In this document: one piece after another, positions 17,630 through 26,609 of the stretch
Position numbering within the stretch: the first letter of the stretch is position 1
Layout: every line of letters begins with the position of its first letter
NCBI GenBank assembly: GCA_009886115.1
Contig: VFJJ01000026.1
Coordinates: 31,536-95,535 of the forward strand
Source: Actinomycetota bacterium
GTDB taxonomy: Bacteria > Actinomycetota > Acidimicrobiia > IMCC26256 > VFJJ01
Direction: 5' to 3'
DNA length: 64,000 bases
Position numbers and translations under genes: made by a program
Notes under the pieces: generated by a model
Told to the model about the DNA's origin: nothing
The model's database searches: none
Seen by the model: only the letters and a program-made list of their open reading frames with translations

Positions 17630-18549
17630 GGACGATCCACATCTCCGACGAGGTCACCGACGCGCTGGGCGACGGTCGAGCCGTGGTGGCGCTCGAGTCG
17701 ACGATCTTCAGCAGCCTCGGGCTGCCGGCGCCCCACAACGAGGATGCGCTCCGGCGCTGCGACGCAGCCGTGCGGGCCCGTGGCGCGGTGCCCGCGATGG
17801 TGGCCGTGCTCGACGGGGTCGCCCGGATCGGCCTCGACGGCACCGACGGAACCGATGTCGGACGGGTCCTGGCCGGCACCCACAAGCTCGCCGAACGTGA
17901 CCTCCCCTGGGCGGTCGGCACCGGACTGGCCGTCGGTGTGACCACGGTGTCGGCGACGGTCGCCCTGGCCGCCGGCGCCGGCATCGCCGTGTTCGCCACC
18001 GGAGGGATCGGCGGTGTGCACCGCGGCGCCGAGCACAGCTTCGACGTGAGCTCCGACCTCACCGCCCTGGCCCGGCATCCCGTCACCACCGTGTGCGCCG
18101 GGGCCAAGGGGTTTCTCGATCTCCCCAAGACCCTCGAGTACCTCGAGACGCTCGGGGTGCCCGTGCTGGGCCTCGCCACCGACGAGTTCCCGGCGTTCTG
18201 GTGCCGAACGAGCGGGCTGCGCGTCCCGCACCGGGTGGAGGGCCCGGGCGCCATCGCCCAGATCGTGCGTGCGGCTCGCGCGCTCGGAGCCGTCAACGGC
18301 ATCCTGGTCGTGAACCCGTGCCCCGAGGATGCGGCCCTGGCACGCGACACGATCGAGCCGGCGATCGAGGACGCCCTGGCGGCGGCGGCGTCGTCCGGCA
18401 TCACCGGCGGTGCGGTCACGCCGTTCGTCCTGAGCCACCTCGCCGATGCGACCGGCGGCCGCACGCTGCCGGCCAACCTGGCCCTCGCCGAGCACAACGC
18501 CAGTGTCGCCGCCCGGATCGCCGTGGCCCTCTCGGCGGCGTCGCGCTGA
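17626..18549 (+). CDS. psuG: pseudouridine-5'-phosphate glycosidase
   Basis: PsuG reversibly splits pseudouridine 5'-phosphate to uracil and ribose 5-phosphate. The 307-residue protein carries the family signatures VALESTIFSSLGLPAPHN, VGVTTVSATVALA, FATGGIGGVHRGAE, VCAGAKGFLDLPKTLEYLET and ITGGAVTPFVL. The conserved Glu and Lys of the active site fall in ALEST and GTHKLAERD. The start at ATG 17626 overlaps the psuK stop. Products feed Upp and the pentose phosphate enzymes found elsewhere in the window. Confidence 0.93.
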   Translation: MRTIHISDEVTDALGDGRAVVALESTIFSSLGLPAPHNEDALRRCDAAVRARGAVPAMVAVLDGVARIGLDGTDGTDVGRVLAGTHKLAERDLPWAVGTGLAVGVTTVSATVALAAGAGIAVFATGGIGGVHRGAEHSFDVSSDLTALARHPVTTVCAGAKGFLDLPKTLEYLETLGVPVLGLATDEFPAFWCRTSGLRVPHRVEGPGAIAQIVRAARALGAVNGILVVNPCPEDAALARDTIEPAIEDALAAAASSGITGGAVTPFVLSHLADATGGRTLPANLALAEHNASVAARIAVALSAASR

Positions 18550-18629
18550 GCCGACACAACGAGATCGCAAGAACAACGGGTCATCGGCCAGGCCCGTCCG
18601 GGACCTCCGTCCCTGGTCCGAGTCCGTAC

Positions 18630-18702
18630 CCGGCGGTAGCATCGCGTCCGAGAGCACTGCCCGACTGGGGACCCGGTCGGAACAACAGAACAAGGGGATC
18701 AC
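18630..18702 (+). promoter_or_regulatory. possible promoter region of the nucleoside importer operon
   Basis: A TAGCAT hexamer about 65 nt upstream of the GTG start resembles an actinobacterial -10 element, in the 153-nt gap after psuG. No convincing -35 or operator was seen. This is a weak, visual call. Confidence 0.25.
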
Positions 18703-19821
18703 GTGAAGAAGAACAAGTCCTGGCGGGTACTCCTCGCCCTCCTCGCAACGCTGACCATGGTGGCAGCAGCGTGTGGGGACGATGACGACGACACCACCGC
18801 TCCTGCCGACACCACCGCTCCTGCCGACACCACGACCGCACCCGCGGCCGCCACCACGGCCCCTCCGGCCGCCTCGGCGATATCGGTCGGGTTGGTCTAC
18901 GACACCACCGGACGTGGCGACCAATCGTTCAACGATGCCGCCGCCGCTGGTGGAGACCAGGCGACCGCTGAGTTGGGCGTCGAGTTCAGCGAGGCCACGC
19001 CCAACGCCGACGGCTCCAACCGGGCCGAGCTCCTGCAGCTCCAAGCCGACACGAACCCGCTCGTGTTCGGGATCGGGTTCCTCTTCGCCGACGAGATCAA
19101 CGGCGTGGCCCTGGCGAATCCCACGGTGAACTTCGCAGTGGTCGACGGTGTACCGACCGAAGACCCGGCCCCGAACCTGGCCCTGCTGCTCTTCGCCGAG
19201 CACGAGGGCTCGTTCCTGATGGGTGCGGCCGCGGCGCTCAAGAGCGAGACGGGCACCATCGGGTTCATCGGTGGTGTCAACGTCGATCTCATCAAGAAGT
19301 TCGAGGCTGGATTCACAGCCGGCGCCCAGTACATCAACCCCGACATCGAGGTGCTCGCCGAGTACATCACCCAGCCGCCCGACTTCACCGGCTTCAACTC
19401 ACCCGACCGGGGCAAGGAGATCGGCCTGTCGATGTACGACGACGGCGCCGACATCGTCTATGCCGCAGCCGGCGGGTCCGGTGGCGGGCTCTTCGAGGCG
19501 GCTAAGGAGTTCTCCGAGGGCGGGGACTCGAAGGTCTGGGCGATCGGCGTCGACTCCGACCAGTACAACATCGTCGATCCGGCCGTGCGGGACTATATCC
19601 TCACCTCGATGCTCAAGCGGGTCGACGTTGCGGTGTTCAACACCATCGAGGCCGCCAACAGCGGGGCCTTTGTGCCCGGTTTCAACATCTTCAACCTGGC
19701 GGTCGACGGCGTGGGCTACTCGACGAGCGGCGGCTTCGTCGACGACATCACCGGGGACCTCGAGGACATCAAGGCCAAGATCATCAGTGGCGAGATCGTC
19801 GTTCCCGAGACGCTCGCTTGA
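18703..19821 (+). CDS. BMP-family nucleoside-binding lipoprotein
   Basis: The substrate-binding lipoprotein of a BMP/PnrA-type ABC importer, 372 residues from GTG 18703 (AAGGGG upstream). A lipoprotein signal peptide (RVLLALLATLTMVAAAC) is followed by a DDDDDTTAPADTTAPADTTTAP linker with an 18-bp direct repeat. The body shows the BMP pattern VGLVYDTTGRGDQSFND, EGSFLMGAAAALKS, GFIGGVNVDLIKKFEAGF and VYAAAGGSGGGLFEAA. Family members of this type bind purine and pyrimidine nucleosides. The ATPase and permeases follow, then cytidine deaminase and thymidine phosphorylase, which strongly supports nucleosides as cargo. Confidence 0.92.
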   Translation: MKKNKSWRVLLALLATLTMVAAACGDDDDDTTAPADTTAPADTTTAPAAATTAPPAASAISVGLVYDTTGRGDQSFNDAAAAGGDQATAELGVEFSEATPNADGSNRAELLQLQADTNPLVFGIGFLFADEINGVALANPTVNFAVVDGVPTEDPAPNLALLLFAEHEGSFLMGAAAALKSETGTIGFIGGVNVDLIKKFEAGFTAGAQYINPDIEVLAEYITQPPDFTGFNSPDRGKEIGLSMYDDGADIVYAAAGGSGGGLFEAAKEFSEGGDSKVWAIGVDSDQYNIVDPAVRDYILTSMLKRVDVAVFNTIEAANSGAFVPGFNIFNLAVDGVGYSTSGGFVDDITGDLEDIKAKIISGEIVVPETLA

Positions 19822-19933
19822 TCGTTCCCCAACGGGAGCTCTAGCTCGTTAGAGGTTGCACCACACATGACGCCCTGCGGGGGGTCGGGCTACGGTTCGG
19901 CTCCTCGCAGTGCGTTCGGAAGGGGGACCGATC

Positions 19934-21460
19934 GTGACCGCCGCCGTCGAGCTCCAGGGAATCACCAAGCGGTTTCCCGGCGTCGTCGCCAACGACGGGG
20001 TGACGTTCAGCGTCGAGTCAGGGGAGATCCACGCGCTCTGTGGTGAGAACGGCGCCGGGAAGTCGACGCTGATGAAGATCCTCTACGGGATGCAGCCGCC
20101 TGATGAGGGAACGATGTCGGTCGACGGACGACCCGTCCACCTGCGCTCACCCAAGGACGCCATCGCGCTCGGGATCGGCATGGTGCACCAGCATTTCATG
20201 CTGGCCGACAACTTCACCGTCCTCGAGAACATCATCTTGGGCTCCGAGCCGTCGAAAGGGGCCGGCGTGCTCGATCTCACGGCCGCGCGGGCCCGGGTCG
20301 AGGAGCTCAGTCGGGCCTACGGCCTGGACATCCACCCCGACCAGGTCGTCGAGGACCTCGAGGTCGGCGAACGCCAGCGGGTCGAGATCATCAAGGTGCT
20401 CTTCCGGGGAGCCCGCATCCTGATACTCGACGAGCCGACCGCGGTCCTCGTCCCCGACGAGGTCGACGAGCTGTTCCGCAACCTCAGGGAGCTCAAGGCC
20501 AACGGGGTCACGGTGATCTTCATCGACCACAAGCTCGACGAGGTCCTCGAGATCTCCGACCGCATCACCGTGCTGCGGGCTGGTCGGACCGTCGGCACCC
20601 GTGACGCTGGTTCGGTGACCGCCGCAGAGCTGGCCGAGATGATGGTCGGCTCCGAGCTCCCGAGCCCGGCAACCGGTGAGACCACCGTCACCGATTCGGT
20701 GGCGTTCGCCGTTCGGGGCTTGACGATCGCCGGCGACGGTGGACGGGCGATCGTCGATTCCATCGACATGACCGTCAGGCGGGGCGAGGTCGTGGGGGTC
20801 GCCGGGGTCGAGGGCAACGGGCAGGCCGAGCTCATCGAGGCCTTGCTGGGGCTGCGACACGCCCAGGGGACCATCGAGCTCGATGGCACCGACATCTCCC
20901 ACTGGTCGGTTCGGCGGCGGCGCAACGCCGGGCTCGGCTACATCCCCGAGGATCGCCACCGTCGCGGGCTCATGCTCGACGCGCCGCTCTGGGAGAACGC
21001 CATGCTCGGCCATCAGGCCCGATCGCCCAATGCGCGAGGGATCTGGATCGACCGGGCTGGGGCCCGGGGCCGAACCGAGGAGATCGTCGAGCGCTACGAC
21101 GTCAGGACACCCAACATCGACGTCACCGCTCGGGCGCTCTCGGGAGGGAACCAGCAGAAGCTCATCATCGGGCGTGAGATGCTGGCGGAGCCCAAGGTCC
21201 TCATCGCGGCCCATCCGACGCGAGGCATCGATGTCGGGGCCCAGGCTTCGGTGTGGAACCTCCTCCGCCAGGCCCGCAGGGACGGTCTGGCGGTCGTGCT
21301 CGTCTCAGCCGACCTCGACGAGCTCATCGGGTTGTCAGACACGCTGGTCGTCATGCTTCGAGGCCGCTTGGTCGCCACGCTCGACCCGGCCCGGGTGACC
21401 CCGAGGGAGCTGGGATCCTGGATGACCGGGGCCGCGCTCGACACTGGAGACGCCGCATGA
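19934..21460 (+). CDS. nucleoside ABC importer ATPase (two NBDs)
   Basis: A double-domain ATPase of 508 residues, the usual architecture of BMP/NupA/YufO and sugar CUT2 importers. NBD1 has Walker A GENGAGKST, HQHFMLADNFTVLENI and Walker B ILILDEPTAVL. NBD2 has EGNGQAELIEAL in place of a perfect Walker A, signature ALSGGNQQKLIIGRE and HPTRGIDVGA, as expected for the second domain of this class. GTG 19934 with AAGGGGGA upstream is preferred over the longer ORF. It overlaps the first permease by 4 nt. It powers nucleoside uptake with the two permeases. Confidence 0.93.
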   Translation: MTAAVELQGITKRFPGVVANDGVTFSVESGEIHALCGENGAGKSTLMKILYGMQPPDEGTMSVDGRPVHLRSPKDAIALGIGMVHQHFMLADNFTVLENIILGSEPSKGAGVLDLTAARARVEELSRAYGLDIHPDQVVEDLEVGERQRVEIIKVLFRGARILILDEPTAVLVPDEVDELFRNLRELKANGVTVIFIDHKLDEVLEISDRITVLRAGRTVGTRDAGSVTAAELAEMMVGSELPSPATGETTVTDSVAFAVRGLTIAGDGGRAIVDSIDMTVRRGEVVGVAGVEGNGQAELIEALLGLRHAQGTIELDGTDISHWSVRRRRNAGLGYIPEDRHRRGLMLDAPLWENAMLGHQARSPNARGIWIDRAGARGRTEEIVERYDVRTPNIDVTARALSGGNQQKLIIGREMLAEPKVLIAAHPTRGIDVGAQASVWNLLRQARRDGLAVVLVSADLDELIGLSDTLVVMLRGRLVATLDPARVTPRELGSWMTGAALDTGDAA

Positions 21461-22587
21461 CCGCGGCACGTCGCAGCCGGTCCGAGCTCCTCCTCGGGTT
21501 CGCCGCCCCGGTGGCCGCCGTGCTGATAGCGCTCGTTGTTGCGTCCATCGTGCTGATGATCTCTGGGAGCAACCCCCTCGATGCCTGGGCCAGCATGTGG
21601 GAATTCGGGACCCGTCTCGAGACCAGCGTCGATGCGATCAATCGAGCCGTTCCGCTGTACATCGCGGGGATCGCCGTGGCGCTGGGCTTTCGGATGAACC
21701 TGTTCAACATCGGCGTCGAAGGTCAGTACATCCTCGCTGCGCTGGTCGCGACTGAGGTGGGGACCAAGATCGACCTCCCCGGCCCGCTGCACGTCGCGGT
21801 CATCGTGCTGGTCGCCATGTCGGTCGGGGCGGCCTGGGCCGCCGTCCCGGCGATCCTCAAGGTGACCCGGGGCGTCAACGAGGTGATCGCCACGATCATG
21901 TTGAATGCCATCGGCGTCTCGTTCGTCGCCGCCGAGCTCCTCGGGCGGTGGGACAGTGCCGGCCAGGACACCCGGACCGCCGACATCGGGGAATCGGGCC
22001 ACGTCCCCGGCATCAACTGGCTCCTGGAGATCTTCACCAGGGACGTGGGCAAGGGTCGCGAGCTGTACGGGTTCCTTTTCGTGGCCATCGCCGTCGGCAT
22101 CGGGTATCACGTCCTGCTCACCCGCACGGTCTTCGGCTACGACCTCCGGGCGAGCGGAGCCAACCCGAGCGCGGCCGAGGCGAGCGGTGTCCCGTCCAAG
22201 CGCATGATCCTGGCCGCCATGATCGGCTCGGGGGCCATCGCCGGGCTCATCGGCCTGCCCGACATCCTCGGCGAGCTGTACCACTACGGCGGCGACTTCT
22301 CGCAGGGCTTGGGATTCCTGGGGATCGCCGTTGCTCTGCTGGGTCGAAACCATCCTGGCGGCATCGTCGCGGCCGCGTTGATCTTCGGCTACCTCGACGC
22401 CAGCTCCCCGATCCTCGAGGTCGAGGGTGACGCGCCGCGCGAGATCGTGACGATCATGAAGGGCGTGATCATCTTCGCTGCGGTGGTGGCATACGCGGTG
22501 ACCGAGCGGTCGAGGCGGCGGCGCCAGGTCGCGGCGGCGGCCGACGCGGTGCCGACGACCTCGACCGAGATCGGGGCGAACCCATGA
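21457..22587 (+). CDS. nucleoside ABC importer permease 1
   Basis: An integral membrane permease (376 residues) of the BPD_transp_2 family, NupP/YufP type. Many hydrophobic spans are evident, with the family motif GFRMNLFNIGVEGQYILAAL and a cytoplasmic coupling region FGYDLRASGANPSAAEASG. The C-terminus ends in a basic tail. ATG 21457 overlaps the ATPase stop and the gene overlaps the next permease by 4 nt. It forms the heterodimeric channel with permease 2. Confidence 0.92.
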   Translation: MTAARRSRSELLLGFAAPVAAVLIALVVASIVLMISGSNPLDAWASMWEFGTRLETSVDAINRAVPLYIAGIAVALGFRMNLFNIGVEGQYILAALVATEVGTKIDLPGPLHVAVIVLVAMSVGAAWAAVPAILKVTRGVNEVIATIMLNAIGVSFVAAELLGRWDSAGQDTRTADIGESGHVPGINWLLEIFTRDVGKGRELYGFLFVAIAVGIGYHVLLTRTVFGYDLRASGANPSAAEASGVPSKRMILAAMIGSGAIAGLIGLPDILGELYHYGGDFSQGLGFLGIAVALLGRNHPGGIVAAALIFGYLDASSPILEVEGDAPREIVTIMKGVIIFAAVVAYAVTERSRRRRQVAAAADAVPTTSTEIGANP

Positions 22588-23789
22588 GCGAGCGCGGCCT
22601 GACCGACGCTGCGCTCCCCGGCTCACCGGGCCGGGTCGATCTCGCTCACCTCTGGAAGCAGCGGTGGTTCCGCTGGCCCGTCTTCGCGCTGGGCGGGATG
22701 ATCGTCCTGCAGCTCGTCGAGTGGATCGCCGATCCCGAATCCGAGGAACTCCTCTCGGGCGGCCAGGCCGGGGCCATGCTTCGTTGGTCGGTTCCCCTGC
22801 TCCTCGCCGGGCTGGGCGGGATGTTCGCCGAGCGAGCCGGGATCGTGAACATCGGGCTCGAGGGGATGATGGTCCTCGGGACGTGGTTCGGGGCCTGGGG
22901 ATCCGTGAAGTACGGACCGGTGATCGGCACGGCGATCGGTCTGCTGGGAGGAGCGCTGGGTGGGCTTCTCCACGCCATCGCCACCGTCAGCTTCGGCGTC
23001 AACCACATCATCTCGGCCGTGGCGATCAACATCATGGCCCCCGGCGTCACCCGCTTCCTGGCCGACGAGATCTTCAGCGGATACGCGGGCGGCAGCATCT
23101 CGCAGTCTCCGCGCGTTGCCTCGTTCGGCTCGGTCGAGCTCCCGGTGCTCGATCGCGTCAGCTGGCTGACGATCATCGCCTTCGCGTTCGTCCCGCTGGC
23201 GTGGTACGTGCTGTGGCGAACGCGCTTCGGTCTTCGCCTGCGCGCTGCGGGCGAGCACCCCTCGGCCGGTGACTCGCTCGGGGTCAACGTCTACCGCTAC
23301 CAGTATGCCGGGGTCGTGATCTCGGGCGCGCTGGCCGGTCTAGCCGGGTCGTTCATCGTGACCGAGCTGACCGGGATCTACCGGGAGGGTCAGACCAACG
23401 GGCGCGGCTTCATCGGGTTGGCGACGATGATCTTCGGCAACTGGCGTCCAGGCGGAACGGCGTTGGGGGCCCTCCTCTTCGGCTATGCCGACGGCCTCCA
23501 GCTCCGCGACCGCGACGGCGTGCACGCGCTGCTGCTCGTCGGCGTCGTCGTCCTGGCCGTCCTCGCCCTGCGGCGGGCCCTCAGCCCGAAGCGGACGGTC
23601 GTGGAGGTCGGGCTTCCCGCAGTGATCGCGACGTTGATCGTGGTCTGGTACCTGCTCCGCGACACGGTGCCGCCGACCTTCAACCAGGTGACCCCGCACA
23701 TCCTCACCCTGGTGGTGCTGGTGTTCTCAGCCGGCCGCTTGCGCCCGCCCAAGGGTGCCGGGCAGATCTGGCGCAAGGGCGAACATTGA
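22584..23789 (+). CDS. nucleoside ABC importer permease 2
   Basis: The second BPD_transp_2 permease, 401 residues. Conserved ERAGIVNIGLEGMMVLG and the coupling segment FGLRLRAAGEHPSAGDSLG match YufQ/NupQ-type subunits. About eight to ten membrane spans are apparent. Its N-terminal 40 residues are hydrophilic and longer than usual. It overlaps the upstream permease by 4 nt, and its stop TGA overlaps the TTG start of cytidine deaminase. The coupling of transport and catabolic genes in one transcript indicates that uptake is used for salvage or as a carbon and nitrogen source. Confidence 0.92.
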   Translation: MSERGLTDAALPGSPGRVDLAHLWKQRWFRWPVFALGGMIVLQLVEWIADPESEELLSGGQAGAMLRWSVPLLLAGLGGMFAERAGIVNIGLEGMMVLGTWFGAWGSVKYGPVIGTAIGLLGGALGGLLHAIATVSFGVNHIISAVAINIMAPGVTRFLADEIFSGYAGGSISQSPRVASFGSVELPVLDRVSWLTIIAFAFVPLAWYVLWRTRFGLRLRAAGEHPSAGDSLGVNVYRYQYAGVVISGALAGLAGSFIVTELTGIYREGQTNGRGFIGLATMIFGNWRPGGTALGALLFGYADGLQLRDRDGVHALLLVGVVVLAVLALRRALSPKRTVVEVGLPAVIATLIVVWYLLRDTVPPTFNQVTPHILTLVVLVFSAGRLRPPKGAGQIWRKGEH

Positions 23790-24241
23790 CGACCGCGTCG
23801 AAAGCGTCGACCGGGGAGGCGATCGACTGGGGGGCATTGCACACCGCAGCCGTCGCTGTGGCCCAACGGGCTCATGCGCCGTACTCCCATCTCCACGTCG
23901 GCGCCGCCGGGCTGGTCGACGACGGGCGCATCGTCACCGGGTGCAACGTCGAGAACGCCTCGTACGGGCTCACGCTGTGCGCCGAGTGCGGGCTGGTGTC
24001 GGCGTTGCATGCAACGGGGGGCGGACGGCTCGTGGCCGTGACCATCGTCGACGGTGGGGGAGCGCCCCTCATGCCGTGCGGCCGGTGCCGGCAGCTGCTG
24101 TGGGAAGCCGGGGGAGCCGAGCTGCTCGTCGACGGCTCGGGCGCGCCGCAGCCGATGCGAGACATCCTTCCCGGAGCCTTCGACGCCACCCACCTTCCCG
24201 ATGTCCACCTTCCCCCGGCTGATTCGCAGGACGTGAGCTGA
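23786..24241 (+). CDS. cdd: cytidine deaminase
   Basis: Cdd converts cytidine and deoxycytidine to the uridine forms. The 151-residue protein has the zinc motifs CNVENASYGLTLCAE (catalytic Glu) and PCGRCRQLLWE, which fits the short homotetrameric type. The start is TTG 23786, overlapping the permease stop; in-frame alternatives further in would cut conserved sequence (HAPYSHLHVGAAG begins near residue 30). The next gene, deoA, starts 3 nt after the stop. About 20 residues at each end are extra compared with compact homologues. Confidence 0.92.
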   Translation: MTTASKASTGEAIDWGALHTAAVAVAQRAHAPYSHLHVGAAGLVDDGRIVTGCNVENASYGLTLCAECGLVSALHATGGGRLVAVTIVDGGGAPLMPCGRCRQLLWEAGGAELLVDGSGAPQPMRDILPGAFDATHLPDVHLPPADSQDVS

Positions 24242-24244
24242 GGC

Positions 24245-25540
24245 ATGGACATCATCGACGTGATCCGCACCAAGCGCGACGGCGGCACGCTCTCCGACGA
24301 GCAGATCCGGTGGTTCATCGACGCGTACACCAAGGGGATCGTGGCCGACGAGCAGGCGTCAGCTCTGCTCATGGCCATCTTCTTCCGATCGCTCACGGCG
24401 CACGAGCTGGCCACATGGACCCGGGCCATGATCGACAGCGGCGAGCGGCTCGATCTGTCGACGGTGACCCGTCCCACCGTCGACAAGCACTCCACCGGCG
24501 GCGTGGGCGACAAGGTCTCGTTGATCCTCACGCCGCTCGTGGTGGCCTGCGGTGCGGCCGTCCCCCAGCTCTCGGGCCGGGGCCTGGGCCACACCGGCGG
24601 CACGCTCGACAAGATGGAATCGATCCCCGGTTGGCAGGCGCTCTTGTCAAACGAGCGCTTCGTCGAGATCCTGCGCACCAGCGGCGCGGTGATCGCTGCG
24701 GCCGGCGCGGGTCTGGCGCCCGCCGACCGGAAGCTCTATGCGCTGCGCGACGTCACCGGCACGGTCGAGTCGATCCCGCTCATCGCCTCGTCGATCATGT
24801 CGAAGAAGATCGCCGAAGGGACCTCGGCGCTCGTGCTCGACGTGAAGTTCGGCTCGGGGGCGTTCTTCCCCGACGTGGCCCAGGCTCGGGAGCTGGCCAC
24901 CACCATGGTCGGGATCGGCAACGCCAACGGCGTCAAGACCGTGGCGTTGCTCACCGCCATGGAGACCGTCCTCGGCCGGACCGCAGGCAACGCCCTCGAG
25001 GTCACCGAGTCGATCGCCTGCCTCCGAGGCGGTGGACCGGCCGACCTGGTCGAGGTCACCCTGGCGTTGGCCCGGGAGATGCTGGCGCTCGTGGGTCTGG
25101 GCCCGCTCGACACGCCGGGTGCCGTCGATCCCGCCACGGCGCTGGCCGACGGACGGGCCTACAGGGCGTGGTGCGAGATGGTCGCCGCCCAGGGGGGCGA
25201 TCCCGACGCTCCGCTGCCGGTTGCGCCCCATCGGCACATCGTGGTCGCTCCCGGCAGCGGTGTGCTGAGCCGCCTCGATTGCCGAGCGGTGGGCATCGCA
25301 GCGTGGCGTCTCGGTGCCGGCCGGGCCCGCAAGGAGGACCCGGTGAGCGCCAGCGCCGGCATCGTTTGCCTCGCCAAGCCCGGCGACGCTGTGCGGGCCG
25401 GCGAGCCCTTGCTGGAGCTGCACGCCGACGATCCCGAGCGGTTCAGCGGTGCGCTCGCCGCGCTGGCCGACGGGGCGATCGCCGTCAGCGATGAGGCTCC
25501 GCCCGTGCCCCGGCTCGTCCTCGAACGGATCGCGTCGTGA
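24245..25540 (+). CDS. deoA: thymidine (pyrimidine-nucleoside) phosphorylase
   Basis: A family II nucleoside phosphorylase, 431 residues, converting thymidine or deoxyuridine and phosphate to base and deoxyribose 1-phosphate. Seen are IRTKRDGGTLSDEQI, the phosphate-binding DKHSTGGVGDKVSL, the long signature SGRGLGHTGGTLDKMESIPG and SKKIAEGTSALVLDVKFGSGAF. The C-terminal domain (VGIAAWRLGAGRARKEDPV) is complete. The start at ATG 24245 has a short GAGG upstream. The product deoxyribose 1-P needs the mutase and DeoC, both encoded further along the window. Confidence 0.94.
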   Translation: MDIIDVIRTKRDGGTLSDEQIRWFIDAYTKGIVADEQASALLMAIFFRSLTAHELATWTRAMIDSGERLDLSTVTRPTVDKHSTGGVGDKVSLILTPLVVACGAAVPQLSGRGLGHTGGTLDKMESIPGWQALLSNERFVEILRTSGAVIAAAGAGLAPADRKLYALRDVTGTVESIPLIASSIMSKKIAEGTSALVLDVKFGSGAFFPDVAQARELATTMVGIGNANGVKTVALLTAMETVLGRTAGNALEVTESIACLRGGGPADLVEVTLALAREMLALVGLGPLDTPGAVDPATALADGRAYRAWCEMVAAQGGDPDAPLPVAPHRHIVVAPGSGVLSRLDCRAVGIAAWRLGAGRARKEDPVSASAGIVCLAKPGDAVRAGEPLLELHADDPERFSGALAALADGAIAVSDEAPPVPRLVLERIAS

Positions 25541-25593
25541 CCGGGGTCGCCCGGACTGCAACCCCCAACCCCAACCCCGACACCCCAACCCCT

Positions 25594-25646
25594 CCCAAAT
25601 TTGTGCAACGAACGTCGCCCCGCGACGCTCGTTGCACAAATTTGGG
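25594..25646. repeat. 53-bp palindromic element, copy 1
   Basis: 25-bp arms (beginning CCCAAATTTGTGCAACGAAC) pair with one mismatch around a 3-nt loop. The left arm is identical to that of copy 2 at 26507, so this is a dispersed palindrome family. It lies just after deoA and upstream of, or inside, the N-terminal part of the PhyH gene. Confidence 0.93.
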
Positions 25647-25665
25647 GGCGGATCGGACGATCGCG

Positions 25666-26505
25666 GTGATCACGGCCGAGCAACGCGAGCGCTATCAGAC
25701 CGACGGGTACCTCGTGCTCGAAGGTTTCGTGACGCCCGCGGTGTGCGAGGCGCTCATGGCCCGTAGCGCCGAGCTGGTCGAGACGTTCGACCCGGCGAGC
25801 GTGCGGTCGATCTTCAGCACCCACGAACAGACCCGCACGTCCGACGAGTACTTCCTGAGCTCGGGAGACGAGATCCGCTTCTTCTTCGAGGAGAACGCCT
25901 TCGGCGCCGACGGCCAGCTCGCGCGGTCCAAGGAGCTCTCGCTCAACAAGTTGGGCCACGCCATGCACGACCTCGACCCGGTGTTCGAAGCGTTCTCGCA
26001 CACGCCCGCGCTGGCCGAGCTGGCCCGTGATCTGGGGATGCGCGACGCCCGGGTGCTCCAGTCGATGTACATCTTCAAGTCGCCCGCTCTGGGTGGCGAG
26101 GTGACGTTGCACCAGGACGCCACCTTCCTCTTTACCGATCCCATCACGGTGACGGGGTTCTGGTTCGCGTTGCAGGACGCCTCCATCGAGAACGGATGCC
26201 TGTGGGCCGTCCCGGGCGGGCATCGGCGCTTCCCCGTCCGCAAGCTCTTCAAGCGGGCACCGGGAGGCGGCACCGAGTTCGAGATCATTGATCCGGCCCC
26301 GATCCCGACCGACGGCGAGGTCGCGCTCGAGGTCCCGCAGGGCACGCTGATCGTGCTCGACGGGCAGCTTCCCCACCGTTCCGACGCCAACCGCTCGGCG
26401 CTCTCGCGTCACGCTTACTCGCTGCACGCCATCGAGGGCTGGGCCGAGTACCCCGGCTGGAACTGGCTGCACCGGCGGGATTCGATGCCCCTGCGTCCGT
26501 TCTAG
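25666..26505 (+). CDS. phytanoyl-CoA dioxygenase (PhyH) family oxygenase
   Basis: A non-haem Fe(II)/2-oxoglutarate oxygenase, 279 residues from GTG 25666. Conserved N-terminal ERYQTDGYLVLEGFV, the iron ligands in TLHQDATF (HxD) and the distal His in LPHRSDANRS are present, with WFALQDASIENGCLWAVPGGH between. The start is uncertain: an in-frame GTG at 25537 overlaps the deoA stop exactly as other genes in this operon overlap, and that version would read through the palindromic repeat, adding 43 residues without homology. A possible substrate is a nucleoside or an acyl-CoA; nothing in the sequence decides. The second palindrome begins 1 nt after the stop. Confidence 0.85.
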   Translation: MITAEQRERYQTDGYLVLEGFVTPAVCEALMARSAELVETFDPASVRSIFSTHEQTRTSDEYFLSSGDEIRFFFEENAFGADGQLARSKELSLNKLGHAMHDLDPVFEAFSHTPALAELARDLGMRDARVLQSMYIFKSPALGGEVTLHQDATFLFTDPITVTGFWFALQDASIENGCLWAVPGGHRRFPVRKLFKRAPGGGTEFEIIDPAPIPTDGEVALEVPQGTLIVLDGQLPHRSDANRSALSRHAYSLHAIEGWAEYPGWNWLHRRDSMPLRPF

Positions 26506-26506
26506 C

Positions 26507-26560
26507 CCCAAATTTGTGCAACGAACGTCGCCTGGCGACGTTCGTTGCACAAATTTCGGG
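26507..26560. repeat. palindromic element, copy 2
   Basis: 26-bp arms around a single central T, with one extra C in the right arm. The left arm repeats copy 1 base for base (25 bp). It sits immediately after the PhyH stop and could act as a transcription terminator or RNA-stabilising hairpin, or be a non-autonomous mobile palindrome. Confidence 0.93.
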
Positions 26561-26609
26561 GGGAAATCGGTCCGCGAGGGCAAGCGGCCTCAGGTCGCTA
26601 CCATGAGTC

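Noticed and set aside
25594-26560. Two palindromes as CRISPR repeats or as inverted ends of an insertion sequence
   Set aside because: Only two copies 0.9 kb apart with a PhyH gene between, no transposase or cas gene, and each copy is itself palindromic. Non-autonomous palindrome or terminator is more likely.
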